Origin: Janibacter hoylei PVAS-1
GTDB lineage: Bacteria; Actinomycetota; Actinomycetes; Actinomycetales; Dermatophilaceae
Assembly: GCF_000297495.1 (NCBI RefSeq)
Contig: NZ_ALWX01000014.1
Span: 101,597-165,596 of the forward strand
Length of the DNA stretch: 64,000 nucleotides
Reading direction: 5' to 3'
Below are positions 7,661-16,332 of the stretch, piece after piece. Both the position numbers and the translations under genes were made by a program. Below the pieces are notes generated by a model. The model saw only the letters and a list, made by a program, of their open reading frames with translations, was not told where the DNA came from and ran no database searches. Within the stretch, counting starts at the first letter, position 1; each line of letters begins with the position of its first letter.

Positions 7661-7923
7661 CGCGTCTCCTTCGTTGCGGTCTTCTTAATCGGTCGGGTGC
7701 CGTGGTCGACGCCGGCCCAGACGAACAGCTCGCCCTCGTCCTCGGCTGACTCGGCACACAGGCGCAGGACCGGGCAGCCTCGGCACAGCCGAGCAGCTCG
7801 GGCTCGCTCGTCGTGGTCCTCGCTCGTCCACCACGCGTGGTCTGCCGGCTCGGCGCAGCGGGGTCGCCGGCCGTCGGCTGCCAGGTCGAGCAGGGCCCGG
7901 TCTAGGGCGTCGCGGGCGCTCAC
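7657..7923 (-). CDS. WhiB-family iron-sulfur transcription factor
   Basis: Start is the GTG at 7923 (MSARDALDRALLDL), overlapping the upstream stop in GTGA. 88 residues. It has the four-Cys WhiB signature: PRCAEP, then CRGCPVLRLC, followed by the G[VI]-rich turn seen here as FVWAGVDHG and a basic tail TRPIKKTATKETR. WhiB proteins carry a 4Fe-4S cluster and bind region 4 of the principal sigma factor SigA. That partner is encoded by the very gene this element is inserted behind. Phage and mobile-element WhiB-like proteins (such as that of mycobacteriophage TM4) can block host WhiB function; the same role here is inference. Confidence 0.9.
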   Translation of the reverse strand: MSARDALDRALLDLAADGRRPRCAEPADHAWWTSEDHDERARAARLCRGCPVLRLCAESAEDEGELFVWAGVDHGTRPIKKTATKETR

Positions 7924-8511
7924 GATCGCCCTTCGAGGTAGTCGTCGAGGACTGCGTCGATCTCCGCGCGGCCCTGCTCGCGGACGTACTCGGCGAGGTT
8001 CGGCACGTACTCGGGCGTGGGGAACCCGATCCTCTGGAGGTTCGGGTCCTTCGGGACCGTGCTCGAGGGCCATTCGCGGTCCACCAGGATGCGCTCGTAT
8101 CGCATCCGCTGCCCCCGGATGGTGCCCGGCGGGTCATCGCCGGGAGACCAGGAGCTCCGCTTGGGGCAGTGGCGCCAGTTGGTGATCGTCACACGCGACA
8201 AGGTGATGACGAACCAGTCCGGGCGAACGCCAGTGTTCTCCATCGCCAGGCTGCGCTCAGCGTCCAGCCAATCGAGCTGCTGCGCCAGTTGGTCTGACAT
8301 CTCGGTGACGGCGTAGTACCCACACGAGCAGCCCGCGGCGGGGGGGCGTGTGGTTGTAGACCAAACACTCTGCGCGGGCACGCGCGTACCAGCCGTGCTC
8401 GTAGCCGCCATGCTCCTTGAGCGTGTGCATGGAGATTTCAGACCACGGGTGCCACCCGTAGGGCGTGAGGTAGTCAAACCTCCAGGCGGTCGCCTCGTCC
8501 TTCTCTCGCAT
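7920..8511 (-). pseudogene. Frameshifted element protein with H-x-C-x-CG motif
   Basis: The ATG at 8511 overlaps the upstream stop (ATGA) and begins MREKDEATAWRFDYLTPYGW. The frame is good to YNHTPP, where a run of seven G (8340-8346; C7 on the coding strand) shifts it; removing one base joins it to AAGCSCGYYAVTEMSDQLAQ and a natural end at LDDYLEGRS, about 196 residues in all. The joined sequence HTPPAAGCSCGYYA matches the His/Cys motif common in actinophage hypothetical proteins. Either a true frameshift, a sequencing error in the G7 run, or programmed slippage; error is the simplest, given other cases in this window. Confidence 0.65.
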
Positions 8512-8795
8512 CACGCGCCCCTCTCCTTGGTCGTCAGGTCTTCGCAGGTCGAGCACCGATCCGGGGCCAGGTCGTGCCCGTGACGGGGGCAGGACGGTGG
8601 TGGGTCGGGTGTCTTCACGGACGGCTCGTGCGTGAAGTGCATCGGGCACATGACCCGCTCGGGTCGGGCCTCGAGGTCGCACCCGGCGTAGGCGCAAGAT
8701 CCCCGGAAAATGGGGGAAGGTGCAGGGTGGTGCAGGGTTTCCCGCACTTTTTCTATGTCCCCTACGCGGGGAAAGTTGGGGAAACCCTTCACCAC
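8511..8795 (-). CDS. Cys-rich hypothetical protein after the helicase
   Basis: Likely GTG start at 8795, overlapping the helicase stop; 94 residues. The N-terminus reads VKGFPNFPRVGDIEKVRETL followed by HHPAPSP, which resembles the usual C-terminal tail of actinophage D5-type primase/helicases rather than a new protein start. The rest is Cys/His-rich (SCAYAGCDLE, VMCPMHF, SCPRHGHDLAPDRCSTCED), a possible double zinc-binding module. So this may be a separate zinc protein, or the displaced tail of the helicase gene. Function unknown. Confidence 0.55.
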   Translation of the reverse strand: MVKGFPNFPRVGDIEKVRETLHHPAPSPIFRGSCAYAGCDLEARPERVMCPMHFTHEPSVKTPDPPPSCPRHGHDLAPDRCSTCEDLTTKERGA

Positions 8796-8803
8796 CCTTC
8801 ACC
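8719..8803. repeat. 25-bp imperfect inverted repeat across the helicase 3' end
   Basis: Arms 8719-8743 and 8779-8803 match at 23 of 25 positions and each contains a tandem GGTG[C/A]AGG unit. The loop is 35 nt. It spans the stop of the helicase gene and the start of the next. The arms encode peptide repeats, but the near-perfect symmetry is more than coding explains. Confidence 0.6.
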
Positions 8804-10183
8804 CCCGGCCAGGTCGTCAGCCGCGAACGGGGCCAATCCGGTACGCGTCATGCCCCGCTTCGTCTTCTTGGCCGGGTAGCCGCGTCGGTCCAACTCCTTG
8901 CCGAACGCCTTCTCGGTGATGACCTCCGCACCGTCCGCGACCGCCCACCGCTGCCAAGCGGTGAACAGCTCGCGGGTCGTCGAGGTTGAGGCCGGCCCGA
9001 CCATGCAGCCCTCGGCCAGAAACCGGCCCACCGCGTCGCTGTCGGCTTGGTACTCGCCCGTGGCCTGCACCACCGTCGCCGGCTCGCACATGCCGTGCTC
9101 GCGGTAGTCGACGTAGCCGGCCACGGCCCACGCGAGGATCGCGTCAGCGTGCAGCAGCAGCCGCTCAGGCAACTTGCCGTCACGCTGCCCGACGGGCACA
9201 ACCACCTCGAATGGCACCACGCGGATGCGACGCCACACGGCCGGATCGTTGCCCTTGACCTCCGGCTTGTGGTTCGTCACATAGACGATCTGGTGCGAAG
9301 GGGTCCAGGTGACCGGCTCGCGGTACAGCCGGCGCGCGGTCAGCTTGTCGCCGCCCGTCAGCCGCTTCATCGTCGGCTCATCGAGCTTGCGGCCCTCTTC
9401 TGTCTCCGACCCGAACACCAGACGCGTGCCGAGCAGCTCCATCAACTCAGGACCGGGCGCACGGCCCTTCTCAGACGCCATGAGCAGCGACGGGTCGATG
9501 ACGGTCGCGTAGTCGCCCAACGCGGCCTCAACAGCCCCGTAGAACGTGCCCTTACCGTTGGCACCCTCACCGATGAGCACAGGGAACAGGTGCTCAGTCA
9601 CGCGCCCGTACAGGGCCTGACCAATCACCCGCTGCAGATACGCGCGCTCGTCCGCATCGGGCAGCACCGACGCGAGGAACGTGCCCCACTCGCCGGGGTC
9701 GACGTCGGGCCAGTACGCGCCCACCGTGATGCGCGTGAGCCGGTCGGCCGGGTCATGGGCCTGCAGGTGCATCGTGCGCAGGTCCAACGTGCCGTTGGCG
9801 ACGTTGAGCAGGTACGGGTCGGCGTCGAGGTCGTCGACCGTCGCGGCGAACTCCACCAGGGCGGCAGCGATGCCCAACACGCCCTCTACGCCGGCCTTGC
9901 TCTCGCACTTGGCGACGTCGGCCCGCAGCTGCTTGTCACCGACGGACTCGGCCAGGGCATCACGCAGCACCTCGAGCACCGCCCGCGGCGCTGCTCCCTT
10001 GTCGTCCTCACACCAGCGCGTGCCGTCGTAGACGTGCCAGCCAATGCCGTGCACGTACAGCAGCCGGTCACGGTGTGACCCGGCCAGCCGGTACGCCATG
10101 CGCACCTGCCCAGAGTGCTGCTCACCAGAACCGGACGTCTCGCGGCCCAGCTCGTCGAAACGGTCAGCGTCGATGCTCTCCAT
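8789..10183 (-). CDS. SF3 helicase of the phage D5/plasmid P4 type
   Basis: 464 residues; ATG overlaps the upstream stop (TGATG). A D5_N-like region covers about residues 30-190 (LLYVHGIGWHVYDGTRW, then PYLLNVANGTLDL). The ATPase follows: Walker A GEGANGKGT (205-213), acidic Walker B region LVFGSETEEG (255-264), sensor YVTNHKP (301-307) and arginine finger WRRIRVVPF (317-325). The C-terminus is a winged-helix-like region. There is no N-terminal primase domain, so it is a helicase rather than a full primase-helicase. It would unwind the element's origin, and implies self-directed replication after excision. The expected TLH-rich tail seems displaced into the next frame. Confidence 0.9.
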   Translation of the reverse strand: MESIDADRFDELGRETSGSGEQHSGQVRMAYRLAGSHRDRLLYVHGIGWHVYDGTRWCEDDKGAAPRAVLEVLRDALAESVGDKQLRADVAKCESKAGVEGVLGIAAALVEFAATVDDLDADPYLLNVANGTLDLRTMHLQAHDPADRLTRITVGAYWPDVDPGEWGTFLASVLPDADERAYLQRVIGQALYGRVTEHLFPVLIGEGANGKGTFYGAVEAALGDYATVIDPSLLMASEKGRAPGPELMELLGTRLVFGSETEEGRKLDEPTMKRLTGGDKLTARRLYREPVTWTPSHQIVYVTNHKPEVKGNDPAVWRRIRVVPFEVVVPVGQRDGKLPERLLLHADAILAWAVAGYVDYREHGMCEPATVVQATGEYQADSDAVGRFLAEGCMVGPASTSTTRELFTAWQRWAVADGAEVITEKAFGKELDRRGYPAKKTKRGMTRTGLAPFAADDLAGGEGW

Positions 10184-10437
10184 CAGGCACCGCCCTTAGC
10201 CGCAAACCGGGCGTCGATCCGCGCACGACGAGCAGCAGACTCGGCCCGGTCGACCTCGGGCGTGCGGGTCATCGCCAGCACCACGTCAGCAGCCGCGCGG
10301 TGACGAGCAGCGGCCTCGGCGTCGGCCAGTGCACGGCCGCGGTCGAGTCCCTCGAGGTAGCCGGCAGACCAGCCGGTGCAGTAGTCGTCCCAACGCGACG
10401 GCGGCCACTCCTCGAGGACGTTCCTCGGCGTCGTCAT
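10183..10437 (-). CDS. Small helical hypothetical protein
   Basis: 84 residues starting MTTPRNVLEEWPPSRWDDYCTGWSAG-type sequence, overlapping its neighbours at both ends (ATGA before, TGATG after). It has a Trp/Tyr-rich N-terminus and an Ala/Arg-rich helical rest (DAEAAARHRAAADVV, ESAARRARIDARFAAK). No catalytic motif or membrane segment. It lies immediately before the helicase gene, so an accessory role in replication is reasonable but unproven. Confidence 0.65.
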   Translation of the reverse strand: MTTPRNVLEEWPPSRWDDYCTGWSAGYLEGLDRGRALADAEAAARHRAAADVVLAMTRTPEVDRAESAARRARIDARFAAKGGA

Positions 10438-10748
10438 CGGCCGTCACCGCCCAGCCCGTCGAGGTCGAGATGCACCACAGGCACCAGCCGCACGAGCTGC
10501 AGCGACGCCGACAGGCCACGCTCACGCGTGCGCCAGACCTTGCGCTCAGCCGCGGCCAGGTCAGCGAACACCTGCGAAGTGACGATGCCGTCCCGACGCT
10601 CTGCCAGCACGAGCACGCCGTGGTCGTGCCTGCGTGCGCGGGCGGCCAGGTCGGCGGTAATCTTGACGTCAAGACAACGCGTCGCCCGTGTGGTCTTCTG
10701 CCCCTCGGTTTCGCCGGCCGGGGGGCGCACTTCTGTCCGCTCAGGCAT
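10434..10748 (-). CDS. Conserved-looking hypothetical protein before the helicase
   Basis: The ATG at 10748 (MPERTEVRPPAGETEGQ) is preferred to an upstream one because it overlaps the previous stop by only 8 bp. 104 residues. The segment GVLVLAERRDGIVTSQVFADL followed by AAAERKVWRTRERG and LSASLQLVRLVPV has the look of a small alpha/beta domain that I have seen in other actinobacterial integrative elements beside replication genes. That memory cannot be checked here. Function unknown. Confidence 0.7.
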   Translation of the reverse strand: MPERTEVRPPAGETEGQKTTRATRCLDVKITADLAARARRHDHGVLVLAERRDGIVTSQVFADLAAAERKVWRTRERGLSASLQLVRLVPVVHLDLDGLGGDGR

Positions 10749-11034
10749 GGGCACCGCCCAGGGCCTCGAGCTCAGCCTCGGCGGAACGGGCGGCCTCGGT
10801 CGCCTCACGGGCGCGGCGACGAGACTGCGCCGACTTCAGGGCCAGTCGCTGAAAGTGCGCCTTGCGGAGGTGCTCCGCGCGCTTAGGGTCTCCCCCGGCC
10901 TGCTCGAGGAACTTCGCATCGAGGGCCCGGCGCGCGGGGGCGGTGCGGGCGGAACGGTCTTCGGTGTTGGCCCAACTGGTGTGGGCGGCGATGCTCGAGA
11001 GCAATGCGCGCTCGGCGGGGGTAGAGGCGGGCAT
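10741..11034 (-). CDS. Hypothetical protein of the ARTAPAR type
   Basis: 97 residues: MPASTPAERALLSSIAAHTS, then a segment WANTEDRSARTAPARRALD and KRAEHLRKAHFQRLALKSAQ with a very basic RRRAREATEAA tail. This pattern (SWA-x-TEDR-x-ARTAPAR ... KRAEHxRKAxFxRLALKSA) is familiar from multicopy hypothetical proteins in Streptomyces and other actinobacterial mobile elements. Helical and basic, so nucleic-acid contact is likely. It begins the helicase operon, 152 bp after the previous gene and probably behind its own promoter. Function unknown. Confidence 0.75.
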   Translation of the reverse strand: MPASTPAERALLSSIAAHTSWANTEDRSARTAPARRALDAKFLEQAGGDPKRAEHLRKAHFQRLALKSAQSRRRAREATEAARSAEAELEALGGAHA

Positions 11035-11186
11035 GGGTCAGTCACCCTCTTCAGGGTCTGACTGACTGCCGTCGTGCTCGTGTCAGCGTTCGCGGCCTCT
11101 GCCACCTGACGTTCTATGAGGCCCGACTTACTCGGGTCCCGAGGACATCATACGGTGTTCTGCGCGATTCTCTACGTCGCTGATTG
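11035..11186 (-). promoter_or_regulatory. Probable promoter region of the helicase operon
   Basis: This 152-bp gap is the largest in the leftward half of the element before the helicase genes. On the minus strand a TATGAT at 11147-11152 is a good -10 match; no clear -35 lies at 17 bp. A small hairpin CCCGA/TCGGG lies just downstream (about 11120-11140), between the promoter and the 97-residue gene, and could be an operator or part of the leader. Confidence 0.4.
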
Positions 11187-11729
11187 TCAGGCGTGTCGAG
11201 GCCGCGGACCGGGCAGGATCACCCGTGCCTGCCGTCCCTCCAACGCGTCATAAACATGGCTCAGCGACATCTCGTGCGACTGGCACCTGCAGATGCTCGT
11301 AACGACGGCATCACCGCCGTCCTCACTGGCAGGTCGCGGCCACGCGAGCGGGAAGAACACGCGTTCGCCGCGGCGGTGGCTCCGACTGCCACCCTGTGGA
11401 CTGAATGCCTCGTACATCAAGGTCCCCCTCTCCGCACCGGAGAGTCCGACGGCATCCGACGCCGCCGTAACCTGCGCGATCGTCGGCGTCCCCTCAGGCA
11501 CCAGATCAGAGGCCCTGGCACGCGCCCTCAGCACTCTGTAAGGCGTCAGGTTGACTACCTCAAACACTGCCTCGTGGCATCCGGCGCATGTGAACTCCAC
11601 CGCCGTGAACCGGCGTCGTCGAGCACGGGCACCGGCGTCGAGAGCCGCGAGCAAGGCACGGATGTGATCGTTCTGCTCCCGCCGGCGCACCTCAAAATTG
11701 TCAGACTCTTGGATTTTCGCTGCGCTCAC
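11187..11729 (-). CDS. Hypothetical 180-residue protein coupled to the integrase
   Basis: GTG start at 11729 overlaps the integrase stop in GTGA, with GGGGGAG upstream. The sequence has a FTCAGCHEAVFEVV motif (CxxC, about residues 47-60) and a second CRC-x-SH group near residue 149. The middle PEGTPTIAQVTAASDAVGLS looks like a helix-turn-helix-sized segment, but this is uncertain. Tight coupling to the integrase suggests a job in integration or excision, for example a directionality factor or regulator. At 180 residues it is larger than usual excisionases. No family recognised. Confidence 0.65.
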   Translation of the reverse strand: MSAAKIQESDNFEVRRREQNDHIRALLAALDAGARARRRRFTAVEFTCAGCHEAVFEVVNLTPYRVLRARARASDLVPEGTPTIAQVTAASDAVGLSGAERGTLMYEAFSPQGGSRSHRRGERVFFPLAWPRPASEDGGDAVVTSICRCQSHEMSLSHVYDALEGRQARVILPGPRPRHA

Positions 11730-12649
11730 AACTCCCCCAGGTTCAGCCGCTTGGCCTCTTCGGCAGCGCGTGCCGACGCCTGCGCCTTCGTGTAGCGCAT
11801 GAGCATGTCGGGGCGGGTCCAGCCGGCCACGGCCATGAGACCGGACTCTGACCCGCCGGCAGCCAGCCAGCGGTGCGCGGCGGTGTGGCGCAGCATGTGC
11901 GGGTGGAATCGGTCGATCCCGGCCCGCTCGGCGCGCATCTTCAGCGACTTGTGCAGCCCGTCGTAGCGGAACTGCTTGCCCCGATCCCCCAGCCACAGGT
12001 GCTCGGACTCGGCCAGGCGGTGCTCTCGTCGGTGGCGCAGGTAGCGGTCGATCGCCATCACCGCGTTGGCGCTCAGCGGAATGACCCGACCCTTGCCGCC
12101 CTTGCCGCGCCGGATGATCGCCGTCGAGGTCTGCGGGTCCACGTCGGCCAGCGACATGGCGACGACTTCCCCCGCACGGGCTCCGGTCTCGAGCATCAGG
12201 CGGATGATCGCCTCGTCGCGCCGGTCGCGCATCGCCTCGGCACGGGTCGACCCCTTCGCCGGCAAGCACGCCTTGAGCAGCGCACGCAGCTCGTCCTCAG
12301 TCAGAGGCTCGACGACCGTCTGGTCGAGCTTGGGCGCCTTGACTCCCAGGAAGGGGTCGGCGGCGATCTCCCCTTCGTCCTCGAGCCACGCGGAGAACCG
12401 GCGCACCGCCAGCTGCCGGCTGCGCGCCGTCGAGGCGGCCGCGCCGGAGTCGAGCAGGTCGGTCACCCACGCGCGGATCGAGGCGCGTTGCAGCGGCTCG
12501 GCGTCCTGTTCGAGGCACCACGCGAGGTAGAACCGCACGCCGTCGCCGTACGCCTTGAGGGTCTGCGGGCTCTTACGGTCAGCGCGCAGCGACAGGGCCC
12601 AAGATTGCGCCAGGGCCTGCAGCTCGATGACCGACGGGGACACGCTCAT
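11726..12649 (-). CDS. int: Tyrosine recombinase (integrase)
   Basis: 307 residues. Residues about 8-95 form the SAM-like core-binding domain (LKAYGDGVRFYLAWCLEQ); the catalytic domain follows. The active-site set is complete: R158 in TGARAGEV, basic K183/K186 in the beta-hairpin RRGKGGKG, H251 and R254 in HMLRHTAAH, W277 and the nucleophile Y286 in LMRYTKAQ. Size and layout match XerC/D-type phage integrases. It lies 115 bp inside the right attachment repeat and should catalyse recombination between the two 20-bp copies, cutting inside the sigA 3' end. Transcribed away from sigA in the same direction, so read-through from sigA would express it. Confidence 0.95.
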   Translation of the reverse strand: MSVSPSVIELQALAQSWALSLRADRKSPQTLKAYGDGVRFYLAWCLEQDAEPLQRASIRAWVTDLLDSGAAASTARSRQLAVRRFSAWLEDEGEIAADPFLGVKAPKLDQTVVEPLTEDELRALLKACLPAKGSTRAEAMRDRRDEAIIRLMLETGARAGEVVAMSLADVDPQTSTAIIRRGKGGKGRVIPLSANAVMAIDRYLRHRREHRLAESEHLWLGDRGKQFRYDGLHKSLKMRAERAGIDRFHPHMLRHTAAHRWLAAGGSESGLMAVAGWTRPDMLMRYTKAQASARAAEEAKRLNLGEL

Positions 12650-12717
12650 GCAGCCATTCTAGGTCGATATCTCGACTACATGCGCTGTGCGGTGCTAGCG
12701 TGTCTCCCGTCAGGCAC

Positions 12718-12740
12718 GAAAAGCCCATGAAACCGGGCCT
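12718..12740 (-). terminator. Weak hairpin with U tract between sigA and the integrase
   Basis: On the minus strand AGGCCC and GGGCTT pair (one G-U) around an 8-nt loop, followed by four T. It belongs to the element and lies 24 bp past the sigA stop. It is much weaker than the displaced hairpin at 2033-2077, so some sigA transcripts may continue into int. Confidence 0.5.
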
Positions 12741-12763
12741 CAGCCACCGACTGACTGTGAATC

Positions 12764-14329
<1,566 letters not shown>

Positions 14330-14431
14330 CAACAACCTTTCGTCACGGGGGATTCCGCCGGCATCGAAGGGGGGTGGCGTGTGACCCCGTCGACCCGACT
14401 CGCCCGGTCGCTGTGCGCTGGGCTCATCACC

Positions 14432-14455
14432 ATTATAAAACGAGGTCTGCGTCAA
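14432..14455 (-). promoter_or_regulatory. sigA promoter
   Basis: Minus-strand TATAAT at 14432-14437. A TTGACG lies only 12 bp upstream, too near for a normal -35, so the promoter may rely on the -10 alone or on an activator. Transcription from here gives a leader of about 95 nt before the GTG at 14329. Confidence 0.6.
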
Positions 14456-14459
14456 CGCG

Positions 14460-14490
14460 TCAGCGGGCACCCCGTCGGGGTGCCCGCTGA
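14460..14490. terminator. Hairpin downstream of the universal stress gene
   Basis: Perfect 14-bp stem (14460-14473 with 14477-14490) and a 3-nt loop GTC. It follows the stop of the minus-strand universal stress gene by 15 bp and separates it from the sigA promoter. Confidence 0.8.
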
Positions 14491-14504
14491 TCGGTGTCCG
14501 TGTC

Positions 14505-14903
14505 TCAGCGCGCCTTGACGGCGAGCACGTCGCAGGGCGCGTCGAGCAGCACTCGCTGCGCGTTGGAGCCGAGGATGAGCTTGCCGACCGGCGTGCGCTT
14601 GCGCAGTCCGATGATGATCAGGCTGGCGCCGGTCTCCTCGGCGACGACGATGAGGTCCTCGGCCGGCTCCTTGCCGCGGACGAGCCCCCGCACCTCGCCC
14701 TCGACACCGGCCTCGTCGAGGCGGCTGCGGACCTGCTTGAGGTCCTCTTCGTTCTTGCGGGCGCTGTCGCCGCTCAGTCCGGCGCCACCGCGGTCGGAGT
14801 GGATGACGACGAGCTTGTCCTTGCGCAGACGGCACTCCTCGAAGGCTCGCTCCAGGGCGGCTTCGCCCTCCTTGGTGGACACGTACCCCACGACGATGGT
14901 CAT
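14505..14903 (-). CDS. Universal stress protein (UspA family)
   Basis: 132 residues, single UspA domain. Starts [20 protein letters not shown]; the ATP-type signature G-x2-G-x9-G-[ST] is near the end ([20 protein letters not shown]). It ends in [14 protein letters not shown], as in typical family members. Proteins of this family are cytoplasmic, bind ATP or AMP and respond to stress; the exact role is not known. It stands alone between metX and sigA on the minus strand and is followed by a strong hairpin. Confidence 0.93.
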   Translation of the reverse strand: MTIVVGYVSTKEGEAALERAFEECRLRKDKLVVIHSDRGGAGLSGDSARKNEEDLKQVRSRLDEAGVEGEVRGLVRGKEPAEDLIVVAEETGASLIIIGLRKRTPVGKLILGSNAQRVLLDAPCDVLAVKAR

Positions 14904-14951
14904 CGTTGCTCCTCGACTGGCTAGTGCTGCTGGACGGGTCTTGGCCAGACG

Positions 14952-16136
14952 CTACACCGCACCGCCGTGACCTGTCTCACTCCGGCTCCTCGTGTCGACG
15001 AGGGGCCGTCCTGCGACGACCTGGCCCAGGAGCGCGGCCACCTGGTCGACCTCGGTGAGGAAGCCGTCGTGGCCGACGACGGAGCGGATCATCGCCTGCT
15101 CCGTGCCCGGTCGGGCCCGCGCGATCTCGTCCGAGAGCCGGGGCGGGTAGAGCCGGTCGGAGTCCACCGGGACGACGACGAGCCGGCCGGTGAAGGGGGC
15201 CAGCGCCGCCGCCATGCCACCCCGGTCGCGTCCGATGTCGTGGGAGTTCATCGCCTCGGACAGCACGATGTACGAGTTGGCGTCGAAGCGCGCCGCCAGC
15301 TTGCCCCCGTGATGGTCGAGGTAGCTCTCGACCGCGTAGCGCGGCCGGCCGCTCTCCCCCGGCGCCTCGTCCTGGACATCACGACCGAAGCGGTCGTGCA
15401 GCTCCATCTCGCTGCGGTAGGTGATGTGTGCGATCCGCCGCGCGATGCCCAGGCCGACCTCCGGGCCCTGCGGGTGCCCGTAGTAGTCGCCGCCGGCGAA
15501 CCACGGGTCGTTGCGGATGGCGTGGATCTGCGTCTGGCTCCAGCCGATCTGCTCGGCCGTGGCGTAGGCGGTCGATGCGAGGCCCACCGCGGTACCGACC
15601 CGGTCCGGGTAGGAGGCGACCCACTCGAGCGTGCGCATGCCGCCCATCGAGCCACCGATGACGGTGTGCCAGCTCGGGATGTCGAGGGCGTCGGCAAGGC
15701 GCGCCTCGGCCGTCACCTGGTCGCGGATGGTCAGCCGCGGGAAGCGACTGCCCCACGGACGGCCGTCTGGTCCGGGGGACGCGGGGCCGGTGCTGCCCTG
15801 GCACCCACCGAGCACGTTGATCGCGATGACGAAGAAGTCGTCGGTGTCGAGGAGGGCGCCGGGCCCGACGAGCCCGGGCCACCATCCCGGTGTCGGGTGA
15901 CCTTCGCCCGCAGGACCGACCACATGGCTGTCACCGGTGAGCGCGTGCTCGACGAGCACCGCGTTGTCGCGGGAGGGCGAGAGCCGTCCCCACGTCTCGT
16001 AGGCCAGGACGACGTCGGGCAGCACCTCGCCCGACTCGACGACGAGGTCACCGATGGGCTGGAAGAGGCGGTCGCCGGACGGGTGGTCGTCACGCCAGAG
16101 GGCAGAGGTGGTGGGCCGTGTGGTGGATACGCTCAT
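14952..16136 (-). CDS. metX: Homoserine O-acetyltransferase
   Basis: 394 residues, alpha/beta-hydrolase fold. The oxyanion region is NVLGGCQGSTGPAS; the nucleophile Ser lies in GGSMGGMRTLEW (about residues 162-173); the acid and His of the triad are in VDSDRLYPP and VVGHDGFLTE. It transfers acetyl (from acetyl-CoA) to L-homoserine, the first committed step of methionine synthesis in actinobacteria. The product is used by MetY, encoded at 30040-31356. A SAM-IV riboswitch lies directly upstream on the same strand, so expression should fall when S-adenosylmethionine is plentiful. Confidence 0.96.
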   Translation of the reverse strand: MSVSTTRPTTSALWRDDHPSGDRLFQPIGDLVVESGEVLPDVVLAYETWGRLSPSRDNAVLVEHALTGDSHVVGPAGEGHPTPGWWPGLVGPGALLDTDDFFVIAINVLGGCQGSTGPASPGPDGRPWGSRFPRLTIRDQVTAEARLADALDIPSWHTVIGGSMGGMRTLEWVASYPDRVGTAVGLASTAYATAEQIGWSQTQIHAIRNDPWFAGGDYYGHPQGPEVGLGIARRIAHITYRSEMELHDRFGRDVQDEAPGESGRPRYAVESYLDHHGGKLAARFDANSYIVLSEAMNSHDIGRDRGGMAAALAPFTGRLVVVPVDSDRLYPPRLSDEIARARPGTEQAMIRSVVGHDGFLTEVDQVAALLGQVVAGRPLVDTRSRSETGHGGAV

Positions 16137-16180
16137 GAGAGGGCTCCCGGGTCTCGCCTTGCCACATCACTCCGATGCGG

Positions 16181-16262
16181 CCGGGTCATCACCCGGGGCA
16201 CCCCGTCGCGAGGAGGGTTGCCGGCCAGCTAGCCGGGGCTTGACGCTGACACTCATGACCTG
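16181..16262 (-). ncRNA. SAM-IV riboswitch upstream of metX
   Basis: On the minus strand it runs from GGTCATGAGTG through AGCCCCGGCTAGCTGGCCGG, CAACCCTCC and GGGGTGCCCCGGGTGATGACC. The closing stem GGTCAT/ATGACC, the AGCCCCGGCT hairpin and the CAACCCTCC core match SAM-IV aptamers. About 45 nt separate it from the metX start. A near copy lies before metY. Confidence 0.9.
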
Positions 16263-16332
16263 GCGCCAACTCTAACCTCACTCGGGCGGCCGGATCGAGC
16301 CGGGTCCGCAGCGCGGACGAGGCCTGCTCCGG

